Below, in pieces: positions 1 to 10,295 of a stretch of DNA of 64,000 nucleotides. Source of the stretch: Micropterus salmoides. Its lineage: Eukaryota; Chordata; Actinopteri; Centrarchiformes; Centrarchidae. The stretch spans positions 17,771,000 through 17,834,999 of the forward strand of contig NW_024040040.1 in NCBI RefSeq assembly GCF_014851395.1. Reading direction: 5' to 3'. How positions within the stretch are numbered: the stretch's first letter is position 1; every line of letters starts with the position of its first letter. The translations under genes and the position numbers were made by a program. The notes beneath the pieces were generated by a model. That model was not told the DNA's origin, did not search any database, and worked only from the letters and a program-made list of their open reading frames with translations.

Positions 1-130
1 CAAGACACTGAACCCCTAATTGCTCATGGGTGTATGAATGTTATTTCCATTCTGATGTGCACCTTGGCCTCTGCCGTCAGTGTATGAATGTGTGTACAGA
101 ACATGTAAAAGAACAAACATTTTCATTATG
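1..130. repeat. Fragment of a dispersed fish repeat
   Basis: The stretch has the look of the tail region of a common teleost interspersed repeat: a run resembling 'caagacactgaacccc', then two 'gtgtatgaatg' motifs at about 30 and 80. No ends or target duplication are visible because the window starts inside it. The assignment comes from recall of similar fish repeats, so the family is left unnamed. Confidence 0.3.
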
Positions 131-849
131 TGCACAATGCGCAAGTAAATAATTGCATCATTTTTATTTTAGTAAACACTGAAAACAGACCTTGAGTGGG
201 TGAAATAACTTATGTTCATGAGAGTCTTGTCCTTCATCTTGCCATGCAGTTGGAAGCCTAGCCTCCACCTCTGTGTCTGGGCTCCATCTGGATGTTGTGA
301 CTTGAAGAGGACTTGAAGTCCATCATTCAAGTTGGTGATCACACGGTTTCTCGATACACTCCATATACAGTATACTCAAACTATTAACTCCGCACATGGG
401 CATGGGTTATGATCACTTCATAGTAGGTAAGGGGTTTAAATGCCTTAAGCTATATAAAGTAACGCTAAACGGCACTTACGTTCTGTATAAGTTGCCCCTT
501 GATGGCAGTCTGGTCTGGCCTCCAATTCGTTTCCCCAATTCGAAGTTGTGACTGGAGACAAAAAATTATTTATGCATGTTGTCCACACATTTATTTCTCT
601 AAGTCATAATTATAAATAGAATTATGAACTTACATTCAGAAGAGCCCATGTTGCCAGGTTACCAGGCTGGAGCTGAACTGTGGCTGCAGTTGTCTGTTTG
701 GGCTGTCTGTGAATTATCTGTTAGTAATTTAAGAAAAAAATTTTTTTCAGAAACATCAAAATAGCATGTGTTTATCAGTGCTTTTGGACCCTTAATGTGT
801 TTTTCATACATCTTAAAAATATGCTACAAAGTATTATATTATATATATA

Positions 850-1020
850 TAATTTTATTTATATAGCCCCAATACTCTTTGTGATATTATTTACAAGAAT
901 TCCCACCATGAGCAAGCACTAGGCAACAGAGGCAAGGAAAAATTTCCTTTAAAAGGGGCAGAAACCTCGAGCAGAACCATGACTCAGGTGGGCGGCCATC
1001 TGCCTCGACCGGTTGGGGTG
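850..1020 (-). mobile_element. L2-type LINE 3'-tail fragment inside copy 1
   Basis: Read on the minus strand, this ends in the 'tatataaataaaatt' tail typical of a very abundant fish LINE. It includes the block around 'ggcagatggccgccca' and 'gaggtttctgcc'. The same block, in the same orientation, forms the 3' untranslated region of the LINE at 61978-62597. It is therefore a 5'-truncated insertion inside the DNA transposon. It recurs at 6040-6219 in copy 2, so it was present before the two copies separated. Confidence 0.65.
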
Positions 1021-1761
1021 ATAATACATACACATAAAAATGTCTTATTATGTTGTTGAGCATTTTGATGGCAGGCTGGAAAAGGTTGAGTGGGAAAATG
1101 AGGTGCTTGGGTGCGTTTGGTGTGACTTGAAGAACAAAAATCAAAAAGATCAATATTAGCATTTTTCAGCTTCATATCTTAGGCTTTTTTGTCTTGTATG
1201 TCAGGCTTACCAACTCTGAGGGAATTCTCTGGGTTCATGGGTCTTATGACCAGTGGTAAGGAAGGAGGTGCTTTCAGGGCTTTTGGAGGGGCTCTCTGAG
1301 GTGTTTTGTTTTTTTTGGGTGGAGGTTGCATGGAGTGCATGGTGGAGTAAAGTCATCTTCCTCTGACAGAAGTGATGAGGATGATGATGGTGATGGTGAC
1401 CTAAGCCGTTTTGGTCTAAATATTTAAATGAATAGTTATTAGAATTTTAATGCACAACAATAGGCAACAAAACTAAACAAAAAAAGAATACATGCAAACA
1501 TTTCTAATGCAAAAAACGAATAGTAATAGATGCATTCTCACTTTTTCCGTATTCTAACTTTTTAGGCTTCTTGCTCTTTATCTGTGTTGAGGTCTGATGT
1601 CACACAAGACATTTCCCAGCGCTCTTTAATTCTGTCAATAGAATCTGTAGAGCCCATTCAGCAAGTCAAGTATTAAGAAGTCACAGTATCAGAACACCAC
1701 CAGAAGTTATTCATGCAACTTTTAGGCCCAATTCTATTAAGCGCGTTATATTGAAAATTAC

Positions 1762-1954
1762 CTGATTCGTAGAGTATGCATGCAGCATACTGCCTCCATC
1801 CCTTTGTTGGTTGCGGCAAAATCCTCTTTTGGACACTTCGGAGAATTTGGACTTTGTCCCTATAGGGGGGCCACCAAGCAAGCCCATCTGAAAACCACTC
1901 CTTTGCCACAGGGCCAGTTCTGTTTTCCTCCTCAAATAGTACTATTAAGTACAT
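1762..1954 (-). CDS. Putative first exon of a second transposon protein (copy 1)
   Basis: The minus-strand frame from the ATG at 1954 reads MYLIVLFEEENRTG, continues through a WWPPYRDK segment and ends at LYESG, where a consensus donor (CAG|GTAATT) follows. An opening pattern of hydrophobic strand, acidic stretch, 'P..W' and 'WPP' is what I recall at the N terminus of DUF4806-type proteins that accompany fish and insect EnSpm-like transposons. That assignment is from memory and weak. Serine/aspartate-rich and basic stretches further left (about 1350-1560, minus strand) could be later exons, but I could not build a continuous model. The same exon occurs in copy 2 at 6960-7152. It probably serves the element and not the host. 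Confidence 0.35.
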
Positions 1955-2322
1955 ATTGAGCCAAATACAAAATATTTAACACAACAAAAAAGGGTATTTC
2001 AATCACCATAAAAAAGAAAAACATGGTCAAACAGAAAACTATCACACAATCAATATAAAGACAACATAGTGCATGTTGATAGGATGACATTTTCAGATAA
2101 CTACTTACTGTTCAGACAGGCAAGGAGATCAGAGCAGGTCAGGGGAAGAGGCTTTGGTGACTAGTGAAGCAGCAAGGAAATGGACAGACAAGCAGGCAGG
2201 CAATGACACACAATTACACACAATTTACAAATGCAACACAAAATATATAAACATACAAAAACAAGAGAGGTTGAGAGATGGTGGGTGGGCAGGTGGTGGG
2301 GCAGTTCAGGTATGGGAGTGGA

Positions 2323-4177
2323 TCAATCAATATGTATGAGGGACACAGCAACAAACTTTCTTCCATGAGGTATTAGGAAAACCTTCCCTTCTACCAGTCC
2401 AATATTGCAGTGGTGTGTCGTGTCCAAGAGGCCATCTACTAAGTGTATGGCAAATGTAGAGGAAGGCGTGGGGTAGTCAAAGAAGGACTCTTCATGGGCA
2501 AAATTTGAATAGACCAGGTATACCTCCTCCTTCTCAACAATTATATTCCTGATCTTTGCTACCTTTCCCTGAATGTACACATGGCTGTTGGCTTGGTCCA
2601 GTTTGAGGGTAAACAGTTCTGTGTCATACTGGGTGTACAGATGTGCAAAATGAAACAATGGTGGCAGAGGTCCTGATGTGTGCTCTCTCCTTACACCCAG
2701 ATTTCTCATTTGCAGTGTTTTTACAGATGCTTTCTCTGAAAGCCTCTTCACAATCTGACAGCAGGGAGATCCTGGTTTCCTCACACCATCTTACCATACA
2801 GCTCCCCAAAGTGGTGAACAAACAACACAAGAGCTTCATTGCCATACTCAATGTAGTCCTCAAGAAGTGCCTTGTTTGATAGTATGAAAACACCAACAAA
2901 AAGAAGTAAAAAGTGCTGGTACACTGCAGTATGCAGGAGGTCTTTAAGGAGCACAGGACCGGTATAAAGCAGGAACTGGCGGAATTCAGACGCTTTCCAT
3001 CTGTCTACCTCCTTCAGGGATCTTGGCCTTCGTGCAAACTCCACTGGCACGCTTGTCTGATCTTTAAGAGCTTCTCAGAGAGCGTCTTTACCTGAAAGCC
3101 AGAGAGCCTGCAGGCCAGTGGACCCTTGAGCCACAGGTACAAGAGTCGCCTCATGACCCCCAGGCGGACAAGATGCATGTAGTCTAATGGGAACCCACTG
3201 ACCATGCCCAAAGATGTGGCAGTCAGAGGTGAAGGCCCTACATGATGGCCTTCATAAGCCATTTCTTTGAAGTCCTTGTCAGTGCGGAGGCGGGCATCAG
3301 TTTGAGGGAATATCACTCGGTTGTTCACATATTCCCCCTCCTGCATGCATTTTCCACACCCTGAGTAGCCTGAGTGTCCCTTGACATTCTTTACAAATGC
3401 TCGGGCTGGTGCATCACAGACCATTGAGGACAGCTGGAGACTCATGGTGATTCCTTGGAATGTGAATCCCTTCTCCAACTCCACAACATCAGCCACAAAA
3501 TCTTCCAGGTATTCATAGAATGATGGTTTGCTGGTACCACAAAACAGCCCAATCACAAATGGCTGATGCTGGGGGAGGTTCTTGATAGCTCCCAGAATGG
3601 GCCAGAATTGTGTGGAAGAACTTTTAAAAACTGGCAACCCGTCCACATTCACTTGGAGTTCTAGGCAGACACCACTAGCCAAGTTGCACTTATTAGCCTC
3701 CAAAGTAGTATTCATCCACTTCAGGATGCCAAAGTAATGGTATGTCCCTCCAGCCTTTTCCTTGACAACCACAGACTCCGACCGTGCAGTCTGCAGCAAT
3801 GTTCTTGCATCAACTGGCAGTGATGGATGATGGTATTTCAAAAATTTCAATAATTTATTTAATGCACTGTGAGTTATATTTTCTTCTAATGCCCACGATG
3901 TCAAATTACTTTCCAAATGGTTCACCTCATCTTCACTATCTACGCTATTGTTGTCAGAATCAAAGGAATCATTAAACTCCTCAGACTCAGCAAAAGATGA
4001 TTCGCAATCCATAAAGTCCTCCTCAACATTAACTGGAATTTCATTGCAAGCGTCAACAAATTCTTCTTCGTGAACCTCATTGCCACTAGCAAAACCAGAA
4101 CAAATGGACTCCAATTGTTGGTTAACTCTTGCCCTAGATTTCCGCTTCAATGTCCAGTAAGAAGGTGTATTGGCCAT
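2323..4177 (-). pseudogene. tnp2/EnSpm-like transposase relic, copy 1
   Basis: The minus strand encodes a transposase of the kind found in fish EnSpm/CACTA-like elements, which would act in the nucleus to mobilise the element. The start is placed at the ATG of MANTPSYW (4177); an in-frame ATG three codons upstream is possible. Frame 1 (to 3014) has an acidic N-terminal region, then the core: NVDGLPVFKSSSTQFW, FVIGLFCGTSKP, CDAPARAF, a possible zinc knuckle GCGKCMQEGEY, and LDYMHLVRLGVMRRLL. The product then shifts frame near 3040 to VPVEFARRPRSL and EFRQFLLYTGPV (down to 2781). It shifts again, after a deletion of about 125 bp, to the C-terminal part (2784-2323). The deletion removes the conserved YNFHNLVHLAQD block that copy 2 keeps. 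With two frame breaks and a lost motif, no active protein is expected. The family identity is fairly sure; the superfamily name is less so. Confidence 0.7.
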
Positions 4178-5000
4178 ACTTAACAAATTACAATAATAAA
4201 AAAATAATAAAACACATTAAAAAAGGATTACACAATAAACACAGAAGAAAAACATAGGAAATTATATTAAAATACACATCAGAATACAAAATAAACACGT
4301 AAAAAACAAAAAGCAATAAATACTAGTATACCATATTACTCTAATGTACATGAGTGTAACACATAGCCTACCTTTCTAGCCAGGAGGGATGTCTGCAGAT
4401 AAGGGCTGACTGAAACCCAATGTGGAGGGTGGGTGTGAAGACAGACTCTGCTTGAAAGAGGGAGACAAACAAAAACATATGGCCCAATGTATTTAAGTAT
4501 TTGACATACTTCACAAAGAAACAGGTATAGAGAATACAATAGTCTGCTTGAATTAATTTTCAATTCAATTATATTTGTAAATTGCCAGCTCATAACAGAA
4601 GTTATTTTACAACACTTTTCCTACAGAGCAGGGGGCACAGACAGGCTTACTATTTATTTTTTTAATTTGAATGCTCAAATATAACCAACAACGACTCTAA
4701 AGGGCTCTGTTTCGGACTAACTAACAAGACCAGGCCCCTCTGTGAATGAATGGGGGGAGAGGGCGAAAACTGCACTTTCACTGGTCCCCGGGACATAAAA
4801 ACTGCATGTATTGAATCACCAGTAAAACCTGATAAAAAACACTGAAAAGGTTTGCTGACTGTCCCAAAATAAGGTTTAAAAAGCATTTTCCCCCACTGTT
4901 ATATCTACTACTGATGCGTGGTAGATCATTAGGCAATGATTGGCTTAAAAGGTTTCCTTTCTCGACCGTTTCAAGCAGACGATTGGCTTTCTAGCAGGAG

Positions 5001-5500
5001 NNNNNNNNNNNNNNNNNNNNNNNNNNNNNNNNNNNNNNNNNNNNNNNNNNNNNNNNNNNNNNNNNNNNNNNNNNNNNNNNNNNNNNNNNNNNNNNNNNNN
5101 NNNNNNNNNNNNNNNNNNNNNNNNNNNNNNNNNNNNNNNNNNNNNNNNNNNNNNNNNNNNNNNNNNNNNNNNNNNNNNNNNNNNNNNNNNNNNNNNNNNN
5201 NNNNNNNNNNNNNNNNNNNNNNNNNNNNNNNNNNNNNNNNNNNNNNNNNNNNNNNNNNNNNNNNNNNNNNNNNNNNNNNNNNNNNNNNNNNNNNNNNNNN
5301 NNNNNNNNNNNNNNNNNNNNNNNNNNNNNNNNNNNNNNNNNNNNNNNNNNNNNNNNNNNNNNNNNNNNNNNNNNNNNNNNNNNNNNNNNNNNNNNNNNNN
5401 NNNNNNNNNNNNNNNNNNNNNNNNNNNNNNNNNNNNNNNNNNNNNNNNNNNNNNNNNNNNNNNNNNNNNNNNNNNNNNNNNNNNNNNNNNNNNNNNNNNN
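5001..5500. other. Assembly gap of exactly 500 N
   Basis: The run of N is exactly 500 long, which suggests a placeholder instead of a measured size. It lies between copy 1 of the transposon unit and the right end of a Tc1-like element. Two frames that appear open across it are artefacts of the N run. Confidence 0.98.
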
Positions 5501-5569
5501 TGGAAAATGGCTGCAATGAAACAAAGAGTGAAAAATTTAAAGGGGTCTGAATACTTTCCGTACCCACTG
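5501..5569. mobile_element. Terminal part of a Tc1/mariner-like element
   Basis: The 69 bases between the gap and copy 2 end in CCGTACCCACTG followed by TA, with 'gtctgaatactttccg' just before. This is the terminal inverted repeat of a widespread fish Tc1-like family, whose elements start CAGTGGGTACGG. It abuts copy 2 at a TA (5570-5571), the target of Tc1 elements. Copy 1 has the uninterrupted sequence at 362-380 (cag-TA-tactc), so it is the empty site. The rest of the element is in the gap. Confidence 0.8.
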
Positions 5570-6039
5570 TATACTCAAACTATTAACTCCGCACATGGGC
5601 ATGGGTTATGATCATCATAGTAGGTAAGGGGTTTAAATGCCTTAAGCTATATAAAGTAACGCTAAACGGCACTTACGTTCTGTATAAGTTGCCCCTTGAT
5701 GGCAGTCTGGTCTGGCCTCCAATTCGTTTCCCCAATTCGAAGTTGTGACTGGAGACAAAATTATTTATGCATGTTGTCCACACATTTATTTCTCTAAGTC
5801 ATAATTATAAATAGAATTATGAACTTACATTCAGAAGAGCCCATGTTGCCAGGTTACCAGGCTGGAGCTGAACTGTGGCTGCAGTTGTCTGTTTGGGCTG
5901 TCTGTGAATTATCTGTTAGTAATTTAAGAAATTTTTTTTTTCAGAAACATCAAAATAGCATGTGTTTATCAGTGCTTTTGGACCCTTAATGTGTTTTTCA
6001 TACATCTTAAAAATATGCTACAAAGATTATATTATATAT

Positions 6040-6219
6040 AATTTTATTTATATAGCCCCAATACTCCCAATACTCTTTGTGATATTATTTACAAGAATTC
6101 CCACCATGAGCAAGCACTAGGCAACAGAGGCAAGGAAAAATTTCCTTTAAAAGGGGCAGAAACCTCGAGCAGAACCATGACTCAGGTGGGCGGCCATCTG
6201 CCTCGACCGGTTGGGGGTG
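6040..6219 (-). mobile_element. L2-type LINE 3'-tail fragment inside copy 2
   Basis: This is the counterpart of 850-1020: the same 5'-truncated LINE tail in the same position within the transposon unit. It has an 8-10 bp local duplication ('ccaatactcccaatactc' near 6058) absent from copy 1. Confidence 0.65.
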
Positions 6220-6959
6220 ATAATACATACACATAAAAATGTCTTATTATGTTGTTGAGCATTTTGATGGCAGGCTGGAAAAGGTTGAGTGGGAAAATGA
6301 GGTGCTTGGGTGCGTTTGGTGTGACTTGAAGAACAAAAATCAAAAAGATCAATATTAGCATTTTTCAGCTTCTATCTTAGGCTTTTTTGTCTTGTATGTC
6401 AGGCTTACCAACTCTGAGGGAATTCTCTGGGTTCATGGGTCTTATGACCAGTGGTAAGGAAGGAGGTGCTTTCAGGGCTTTTGGAGGGGCTCTCTGAGGT
6501 GTTTTGTTTTTTTTGGGTGGAGGTTGCATGGAGTGCATGGTGGAGTAAAGTCATCTTCCTCTGACAGAAGTGATGAGGATGATGATGGTGATGGTGACCT
6601 AAGCCGTTTTGGTCTAAATATTTAAATGAATAGTTATTAGAATTTTAATGCACAACAATAGGCAACAAAACTAAACAAAAAAAGAATACATGCAAACATT
6701 TCTAATGCAAAAAACGAATAGTAATAGATGCATTCTCACTTTTTCCGTATTCTAACTTTTTAGGCTTCTTGCTCTTTATCTGTGTTGAGGTCTGATGTCA
6801 CACAAGACATTTCCCAGCGCTCTTTAATTCTGTCAATAGAATCTGTAGAGCCCATTCAGCAAGTCAAGTATTAAGAAGTCACAGTATCAGAACACCACCA
6901 GAAGTTATTCATGCAACTTTTAGGCCCAATTCTATTAAGCGCGTTATATTGAAAATTAC

Positions 6960-7152
6960 CTGATTCGTAGAGTATGCATGCAGCATACTGCCTCCATCCC
7001 TTTGTTGGTTGCGGCAAAATCCTCTTTTGGACACTTCGGAGAATTTGGACTTTGTCCCTATAGGGGGGCCACCAAGCAAGCCCATCTGAAAACCACTCCT
7101 TTGCCACAGGGCCAGTTCTGTTTTCCTCCTCAAATAGTACTATTAAGTACAT
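6960..7152 (-). CDS. Putative first exon of a second transposon protein (copy 2)
   Basis: This exon is identical in its predicted peptide to 1762-1954 and has the same donor after LYESG. Its perfect preservation, next to the broken transposase of the same copy, fits the view that the copies are very recent or allelic. Function is unassigned; similarity to the N terminus of DUF4806-type transposon proteins is from recall only. Confidence 0.35.
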
Positions 7153-7514
7153 ATTGAGCCAAATACAAAATATTTAACACAACAAAAGGGTATTTCAATC
7201 ACCATAAAAAAGAAAACATGGTCAAACAGAAAACTATCACACAATCAATATAAAGACAACATAGTGCATGTTGATAGGATGACATTTTCAGATAACTACT
7301 TACTGTTCAGACAGGCAAGGAGATCAGAGCAGGTCAGGGGAAGAGGCTTTGGTGACTAGTGAAGCAGCAAGGAAATGGACAGACAAGCAGGCAGGCAATG
7401 ACACAATTACACACAATTTACAAATGCAACACAAAATATATAAACATACAAAAACAAGAGAGGTTGAGAGATGGTGGGTGGGCAGGTGGTGGGCAGTTCA
7501 GGTATGGGAGTGGA

Positions 7515-9476
7515 TCAATCAATATGTATGAGGGACACAGCAACAAACTTTCTTCCATGAGGTATTAGGAAAACCTTCCCTTCTACCAGTCCAATATTGC
7601 AGTGGTGTGTCGTGTCCAAGAGGCCATCTACTAAGTGTATGGCAAATGTAGAGGAAGGCGTGGGGTAGTCAAAGAAGGACTCTTCATGGGCAAAATTTGA
7701 ATAGACCAGGTATACCTCCTCCTTCTCAACAATTATATTCCTGATCTTTGCTACCTTTCCCTGAATGTACACATGGCTGTTGGCTTGGTCCAGTTTGAGG
7801 GTAAACAGTTCTGTGTCATATTGGGTGTACAGATGTGCAAAATGAAACAATGGTGGCAGAGGTCCTGATGTGTGCTCTCTCCTTACACCCAGATTTCTCA
7901 TTTGCAGTGTTTTTACAGATGCTTTCTCTGAAAGCTCTTCACAATCTGACAGCAGGGAGATCCTGGTTTCCTCAAGCCGCTTTAGCTTTTGCAAAATTTT
8001 CAAACTTGAAAGCACTGAAGGAGTCCAGGTTCCCATGCACCCTGACATCTTGTGCAAGATGCACAAGGTTGTGGAAATTGTATGAGAGGTACATCTCACC
8101 ATACAGCTCCCCAAAGTGGTGAACAAACAACACAAGAGCTTCATTGCCATACTCAATGTAGTCCTCAAGAAGTGCCTTGTTTGATAGTATGAAAACACCA
8201 ACAAAAAGAAGTAAAAAGTGCTGGTACACTGCAGTATGCAGGAGGTCTTTAAGGAGCAAGACCGGTATAAAGCAGGAACTGGCGGAATTCAGACGCTTTC
8301 CATCTGTCTACCTCCTTCAGGGATCTTGGCCTTCGTGCAAACTCCACTGGCACGCTTGTCTGATCTTTAAGAGCTTCTCAGAGAGCGTCTTTACCTGAAA
8401 GCCAGAGAGCCTGCAGGCCAGTGGACCCTTGAGCCACAGGTACAAGAGTCGCCTCATGACCCCCAGGCGGACAAGATGCATGTAGTCTAATGGGAACCCA
8501 CTGACCATGCCCAAAGATGTGGCAGTCAGAGGTGAAGGCCCTACATGATGGCCTTCATAAGCCATTTCTTTGAAGTCCTTGTCAGTGCGGAGGCGGGCAT
8601 CAGTTTGAGGGAATATCACTCGGTTGTTCACATATTCCCCCTCCTGCATGAATTTTCCACACCTGAGTAGCCTGAGTGTCCCTTGACATTCTTTACAAAT
8701 GCTCGGGCTGGTGCATCACAGACCATTGAGGACAGCTGGAGACTCATGGTGATTCCTTGGAATGTGAATCCCTTCTCCAACTCCACAACATCAGCCACAA
8801 AATCTTCCAGGTATTCATAGAATGATGGTTTGCTGGTACCACAAAACAGCCCAATCACAAATGGCTGATGCTGGGGAGGTTCTTGATAGCTCCCAGAATG
8901 GGCCAGAATTGTGTGGAAGAACTTTTAAAAACTGGCAACCGTCCACATTCACTTGGAGTTCTAGGCAGACACCACTAGCCAAGTTGCACTTATTAGCCTC
9001 CAAAGTAGTATTCATCCACTTCAGGATGCCAAAGTAATGGTATGTCCCTCCAGCCTTTTCCTTGACAACCACAGACTCCGACAGTGCAGTCTGCAGCAAT
9101 GTTCTTGCATCAACTGGCAGTGATGGATGATGGTATTTCAAAAATTTCAATAATTTATTTAATGCACTGTGAGTTATATTTTCTTCTAATGCCCACGATG
9201 TCAAATTACTTTCCAAATGGTTCACCTCATCTTCACTATCTACGCTATTGTTGTCAGAATCAAAGGAATCATTAAACTCCTCAGACTCAGCAAAAGATGA
9301 TTCGCAATCCATAAGTCCTCCTCAACATTAACTGGAATTTCATTGCAAGCGTCAACAAATTCTTCTTCGTGAACCTCATTGCCACTAGCAAAACCAGAAC
9401 AAATGGACTCCAATTGTTGGTTAACTCTTGCCCTAGATTTCCGCTTCAATGTCCAGTAAGAAGGTGTATTGGCCAT
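7515..9476 (-). pseudogene. tnp2/EnSpm-like transposase relic, copy 2
   Basis: This is the same gene as 2323-4177, read on the minus strand from the MANTPSYW start at 9476. It retains the C-terminal block missing from copy 1, including SYNFHNLVHLAQD and the following FSAFKFENF. The frame is broken at least five times by single-base losses: near 9313 (aaag to aag), 8940 (accc to acc), 8876 (ggggg to gggg), 8663 (ccc to cc, destroying the CxxC knuckle) and 7988. It also carries the frame break near 8350 that copy 1 has at 3040. A clear substitution against copy 1 is Leu for Arg after LLQTA. It cannot encode a full transposase as written, but several breaks could be consensus-sequence errors. 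Confidence 0.7.
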
Positions 9477-10295
9477 ACTTAACAAATTACAATAATAAAA
9501 AAATAATAAAAAATAAAACACATTAAAAAAGGATTACACAATAAACACAGAAGAAAAACATAGGAAATTATATTAAAATACACATCAGAATACAAAATAA
9601 ACACGTAAAAAACAAAAAGCAATAAATACTAGTATACCATTACTCTAATGTACATGAGTGTAACACATAGCCTACCTTTCTAGCCAGGAGGGATGTCTGC
9701 AGATAAGGGCTGACTGAAACCCAATGTGGAGGGTGGGTGTGAAGACAGACTCTGCTTGAAAGGGAGACACAAAAACATATGGCCCAATGTATTTAAGTAT
9801 TTGACATACTTCACAAAGAAACAGGTATAGAGAATACAATAGTCTGCTTGAATTAATTTTCAATTCAATTATATTTGTAAATTGCCAGCTCATACAGAAG
9901 TTATTTTACAACACTTTTCCTACAGAGCAGGGGGCACAGACAGGCTTACTATTTATTTTTTTAATTTGAATGCTCAAATATAACCAACAACGACTCTAAA
10001 GGGCTCTGTTTCGGACTAACTAACAAGACCAGGCCCCTCTGTGAATGAATGGGGGGAGAGGGCGAAAACTGCACTTTCACTGGTCCCCGGGACATAAAAA
10101 CTGCATGTATTGAATCACCAGTAAAACCTGATAAAAAACACTGAAAAGGTTTGCTGACTGTCCCAAAATAAGGTTTAAAAAGCATTTTCCCCCACTGTTA
10201 TATCTACTACTGATGCGTGGTAGATCATTAGGCAATGATTGGCTTAAAAGGTTTCCTTTCTCGACCGTTTCAAGCAGACGATTGGCTTTCTAGCG

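Larger units (their letters stand above)
371..5000 (-). mobile_element. EnSpm/CACTA-like DNA transposon unit, copy 1
   Basis: This is the first of two nearly identical direct copies. It carries a minus-strand tnp2-like transposase relic (2323-4177), a putative exon of a second element protein (1762-1954) and an embedded LINE 3' tail (850-1020). It starts at the point where copy 2 follows a Tc1 end, and it stops at the assembly gap, so its upstream (right) end is missing. Relative to copy 2 it has lost about 125 bp near 2796, with a few filler bases at the junction. No terminal inverted repeat beginning CACT could be identified, so the superfamily rests only on the protein. Confidence 0.6.

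Noticed and set aside
2643..2879. Plus-strand open frames within the transposase region (also 7835-8122)
   Set aside because: They are shadows of the minus-strand transposase, which has family motifs; the plus-strand peptides have none.
4936..5567. Long open frames across 4936-5567 on both strands
   Set aside because: They consist almost wholly of N and are artefacts of the assembly gap.
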